Positions 6,530 to 7,173 of a stretch of DNA of 7,173 bases are shown here, one piece after another (the first letter of the stretch is position 1; every line of letters begins with the position of its first letter). This stretch comes from Candidatus Bipolaricaulota bacterium (lineage in GTDB: Bacteria > Bipolaricaulota > Bipolaricaulia > UBA7950 > UBA9294), in the NCBI GenBank assembly GCA_021129875.1, contig JAJOKK010000146.1, forward strand, positions 1-7,173, read 5' to 3'. A program made the position numbers and the translations under genes. The notes under the pieces were generated by a model, which saw only the letters and a list, made by a program, of their open reading frames with translations, had not been told where the DNA came from and did no database searches.

Positions 6530-6553
6530 AAGGGGTTAGCCGTTCATCCCCTT
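6530..6553. repeat. Inverted repeat AAGGGG/CCCCTT touching the -35 box
   Basis: Arms at 6530-6535 and 6548-6553 flank a 12-nt spacer. The right arm overlaps the first two bases of the TTGACA box, so a protein bound here would affect promoter use. It is short and could be chance. Confidence 0.35.
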
Positions 6554-6580
6554 GACAGAGGGCGGCAAATGTGCTATTAA
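6552..6580 (+). promoter_or_regulatory. Sigma70-type promoter of the ArsR-type gene
   Basis: A perfect -35 TTGACA (6552-6557) and a -10 TATTAA (6575-6580, 4 of 6) are separated by exactly 17 nt. The expected transcript start lies around 6587, giving a leader of about 23 nt that holds the ribosome binding site. Confidence 0.8.
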
Positions 6581-6594
6581 GTACTGGCTTAATA
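6575..6594. promoter_or_regulatory. Probable autoregulatory operator
   Basis: TATTAAG-N6-CTTAATA is a perfect 7-bp inverted repeat of 20 bp. It overlaps the -10 box and the expected transcription start. AT-rich imperfect palindromes at this place are typical of ArsR/SmtB-family operators, where the apo-repressor dimer blocks polymerase until the effector binds. The repeat stands directly before an ArsR-type gene, so autoregulation is the simplest reading. The effector is unknown. Confidence 0.7.
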
Positions 6595-6600
6595 AGGAGG
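6594..6600 (+). promoter_or_regulatory. Ribosome binding site of the ArsR-type gene
   Basis: AAGGAGG is followed by a 9-nt gap and the ATG at 6610. This fixes the start there. An in-frame GTG at 6571 lies inside the promoter and would not be on the mRNA. Confidence 0.8.
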
Positions 6601-6609
6601 AGTGGTCGG

Positions 6610-7020
6610 ATGTCTGAGCATCGTGTCATAGAGATCTTCAAGGCTCTTAGCGTCTCGAGCCGGATGCACATCCTCGTCCTCCTGAAGTCCAAGGGGCCAC
6701 TCCCGGTGAAGACGATTGCGGAGGAACTCGATATGACGGCGCCCGCCGTCTCCCAGCACCTGAAGGTCCTGCGGCATGTGGGCCTGGTGCGGGCTGAGCG
6801 ACAGGGCTACTGGACGCCACACGCCGTGGACGAAGATGCACTCAGCGCCTCGTGCGGGATGATGATCCGCATCTGCACCTGCGGACCATGTCACAGCCGG
6901 CATCGTTCTCATCATTCGAGTGACGCGAGCGGGAAGCTCCGGCAGCGGCGGCGCGCGCTTCTGAGCGAACTGGAACGGATCGAAACTGAACTGGAGGATC
7001 TGCAACGGAAAGAAGGGTAG
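6610..7020 (+). CDS. ArsR/SmtB-family winged-helix repressor with a C-terminal Cys/His cluster
   Basis: The 136-residue cytoplasmic protein has the ArsR-type fold order. A first helix lies at about 4-26 (IEIFKALSVSSRMHILVLL). The helix-turn-helix is PVKTIAEELDMTAPAVSQHLKVLRHVGL (32-59), with recognition helix near 43-55. The beta wing is LVRAERQGYW (59-68). The classic alpha3 metalloid site (ELCVCDL) is absent; this segment has no Cys. After the wing, Cys82 and the run ICTCGPCHSRHRSHH (88-102) give Cys89, Cys91 and Cys94 with His95, His98, His101 and His102, a plausible metal or thiol sensing site. Residues 109-136 are charged and predict as a helix or short coiled coil, possibly for dimerisation. 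Promoter and operator lie directly upstream. No transporter, detoxification or redox gene that it might control lies in the window. Family assignment is firm; metal sensing is inferred. Confidence 0.9.
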   Translation: MSEHRVIEIFKALSVSSRMHILVLLKSKGPLPVKTIAEELDMTAPAVSQHLKVLRHVGLVRAERQGYWTPHAVDEDALSASCGMMIRICTCGPCHSRHRSHHSSDASGKLRQRRRALLSELERIETELEDLQRKEG

Positions 7021-7173
7021 TTTGTTTTTGGCTCTATTCGCGTTAGCTGTTGGTGGGTATGGGTCGATAGCCTCCTACCGCAGTTAGGAACCAAGTTTGA
7101 GGAGTTTGCTCGTTGGATGCCTTGTCTAACCAGCGATCACTTTACCGCAGAGACCGCGGAGAGTTCGCAGGGG
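7021..7173. other. Gene-free right end with a CCGCAGAGA-type repeat
   Basis: No gene is visible here, though one could begin just beyond the window. A T-rich stretch (TTTGTTTTT, 7021-7029) follows the ArsR-type stop but has no preceding hairpin, so termination there is uncertain. A weak TCCTA/TAGGA hairpin lies at 7073-7089. From 7145 the sequence repeats with a 9-bp period: CCGCAGAGA (7145-7153), CCGCGGAGA (7154-7162), then a degenerate unit containing TCGCAG up to the window edge. This looks like the start of a short-period dispersed repeat. Confidence 0.5.

Larger units (their letters stand above)
6223..6551. other. Gene-free divergent intergenic region
   Basis: No credible gene. A plus-strand frame crossing it has no ribosome binding site and no recognisable domain. 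The region holds several structured pieces. GTCTT/AAGAC (about 6233-6255) encloses a GC-rich loop. A TTTGCCAAAATTGCCA direct-repeat segment starts near 6263. AGGGCG/CGCCCT (6332-6337 and 6347-6352) forms a short hairpin. Three inverted repeats are listed separately at 6423-6456, 6472-6511 and 6530-6553. I could not match this to a tRNA or a known riboswitch. A small RNA or mobile-element remnant cannot be excluded. Confidence 0.4.

Noticed and set aside
6223..6551. tRNA, CRISPR array or known riboswitch in the intergenic region
   Set aside because: There is no cloverleaf with a TTCGA-type arm, no regularly spaced repeats and no riboswitch core that I could recognise. The inverted repeats are reported as structure only.
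6571..6609. Upstream GTG start for the ArsR-type gene
   Set aside because: The GTG lies between the -35 and -10 boxes. The ATG at 6610 has a strong AAGGAGG site and matches the family's usual N-terminus.

Overview
The window looks like bacterial chromosome from a GC-rich diderm organism. Genes start with strong AGGAGG-type ribosome binding sites. One gene ends in what looks like an outer-membrane beta-barrel, which implies an outer membrane. I cannot place the species. An uncultivated lineage such as Bipolaricaulota/Acetothermia is only a guess from general style.

Layout: 1-465 is gene-free and rich in short repeats: a 29-bp inverted pair, a 14-bp tandem repeat and small GC-rich hairpins. 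A minus-strand block follows, read from right to left. It starts with a secreted M1-family zinc metallopeptidase (6134 to 3387), whose C-terminal third resembles an Omp85/D15 outer-membrane barrel. A 102-bp gap with two hairpins and a weak promoter candidate comes next, then pheT (3284 to 888, phenylalanyl-tRNA synthetase beta subunit). Only 2 bp later tsaE begins (885 to 466, the ATPase of tRNA t6A37 synthesis). A 475-bp intergenic region (6135-6609) separates this block from a divergent plus-strand gene. It carries the peptidase promoter, three inverted repeats and a well-formed promoter/operator. The plus-strand gene (6610-7020) encodes an ArsR/SmtB-type winged-helix repressor with an unusual Cys/His cluster. 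The last 150 bp show no gene and end in a short CCGCAGAGA-type repeat.

How the genes fit together: pheT and tsaE are a translation-linked pair (charging of tRNA-Phe and t6A modification of ANN-decoding tRNAs). The peptidase is upstream on the same strand and may be co-transcribed, but has no obvious functional link. The ArsR-type gene is probably autoregulated through an inverted repeat overlapping its -10 box; its other targets are not in the window. pheS, the usual partner of pheT, is not seen here.

The best candidate for something new is the peptidase-barrel fusion, which would tether or export an M1 enzyme at the outer membrane in the manner of type Vd (PlpD-like) proteins. Second are the Cys/His cluster of the ArsR-type protein and the structured region upstream of its promoter.
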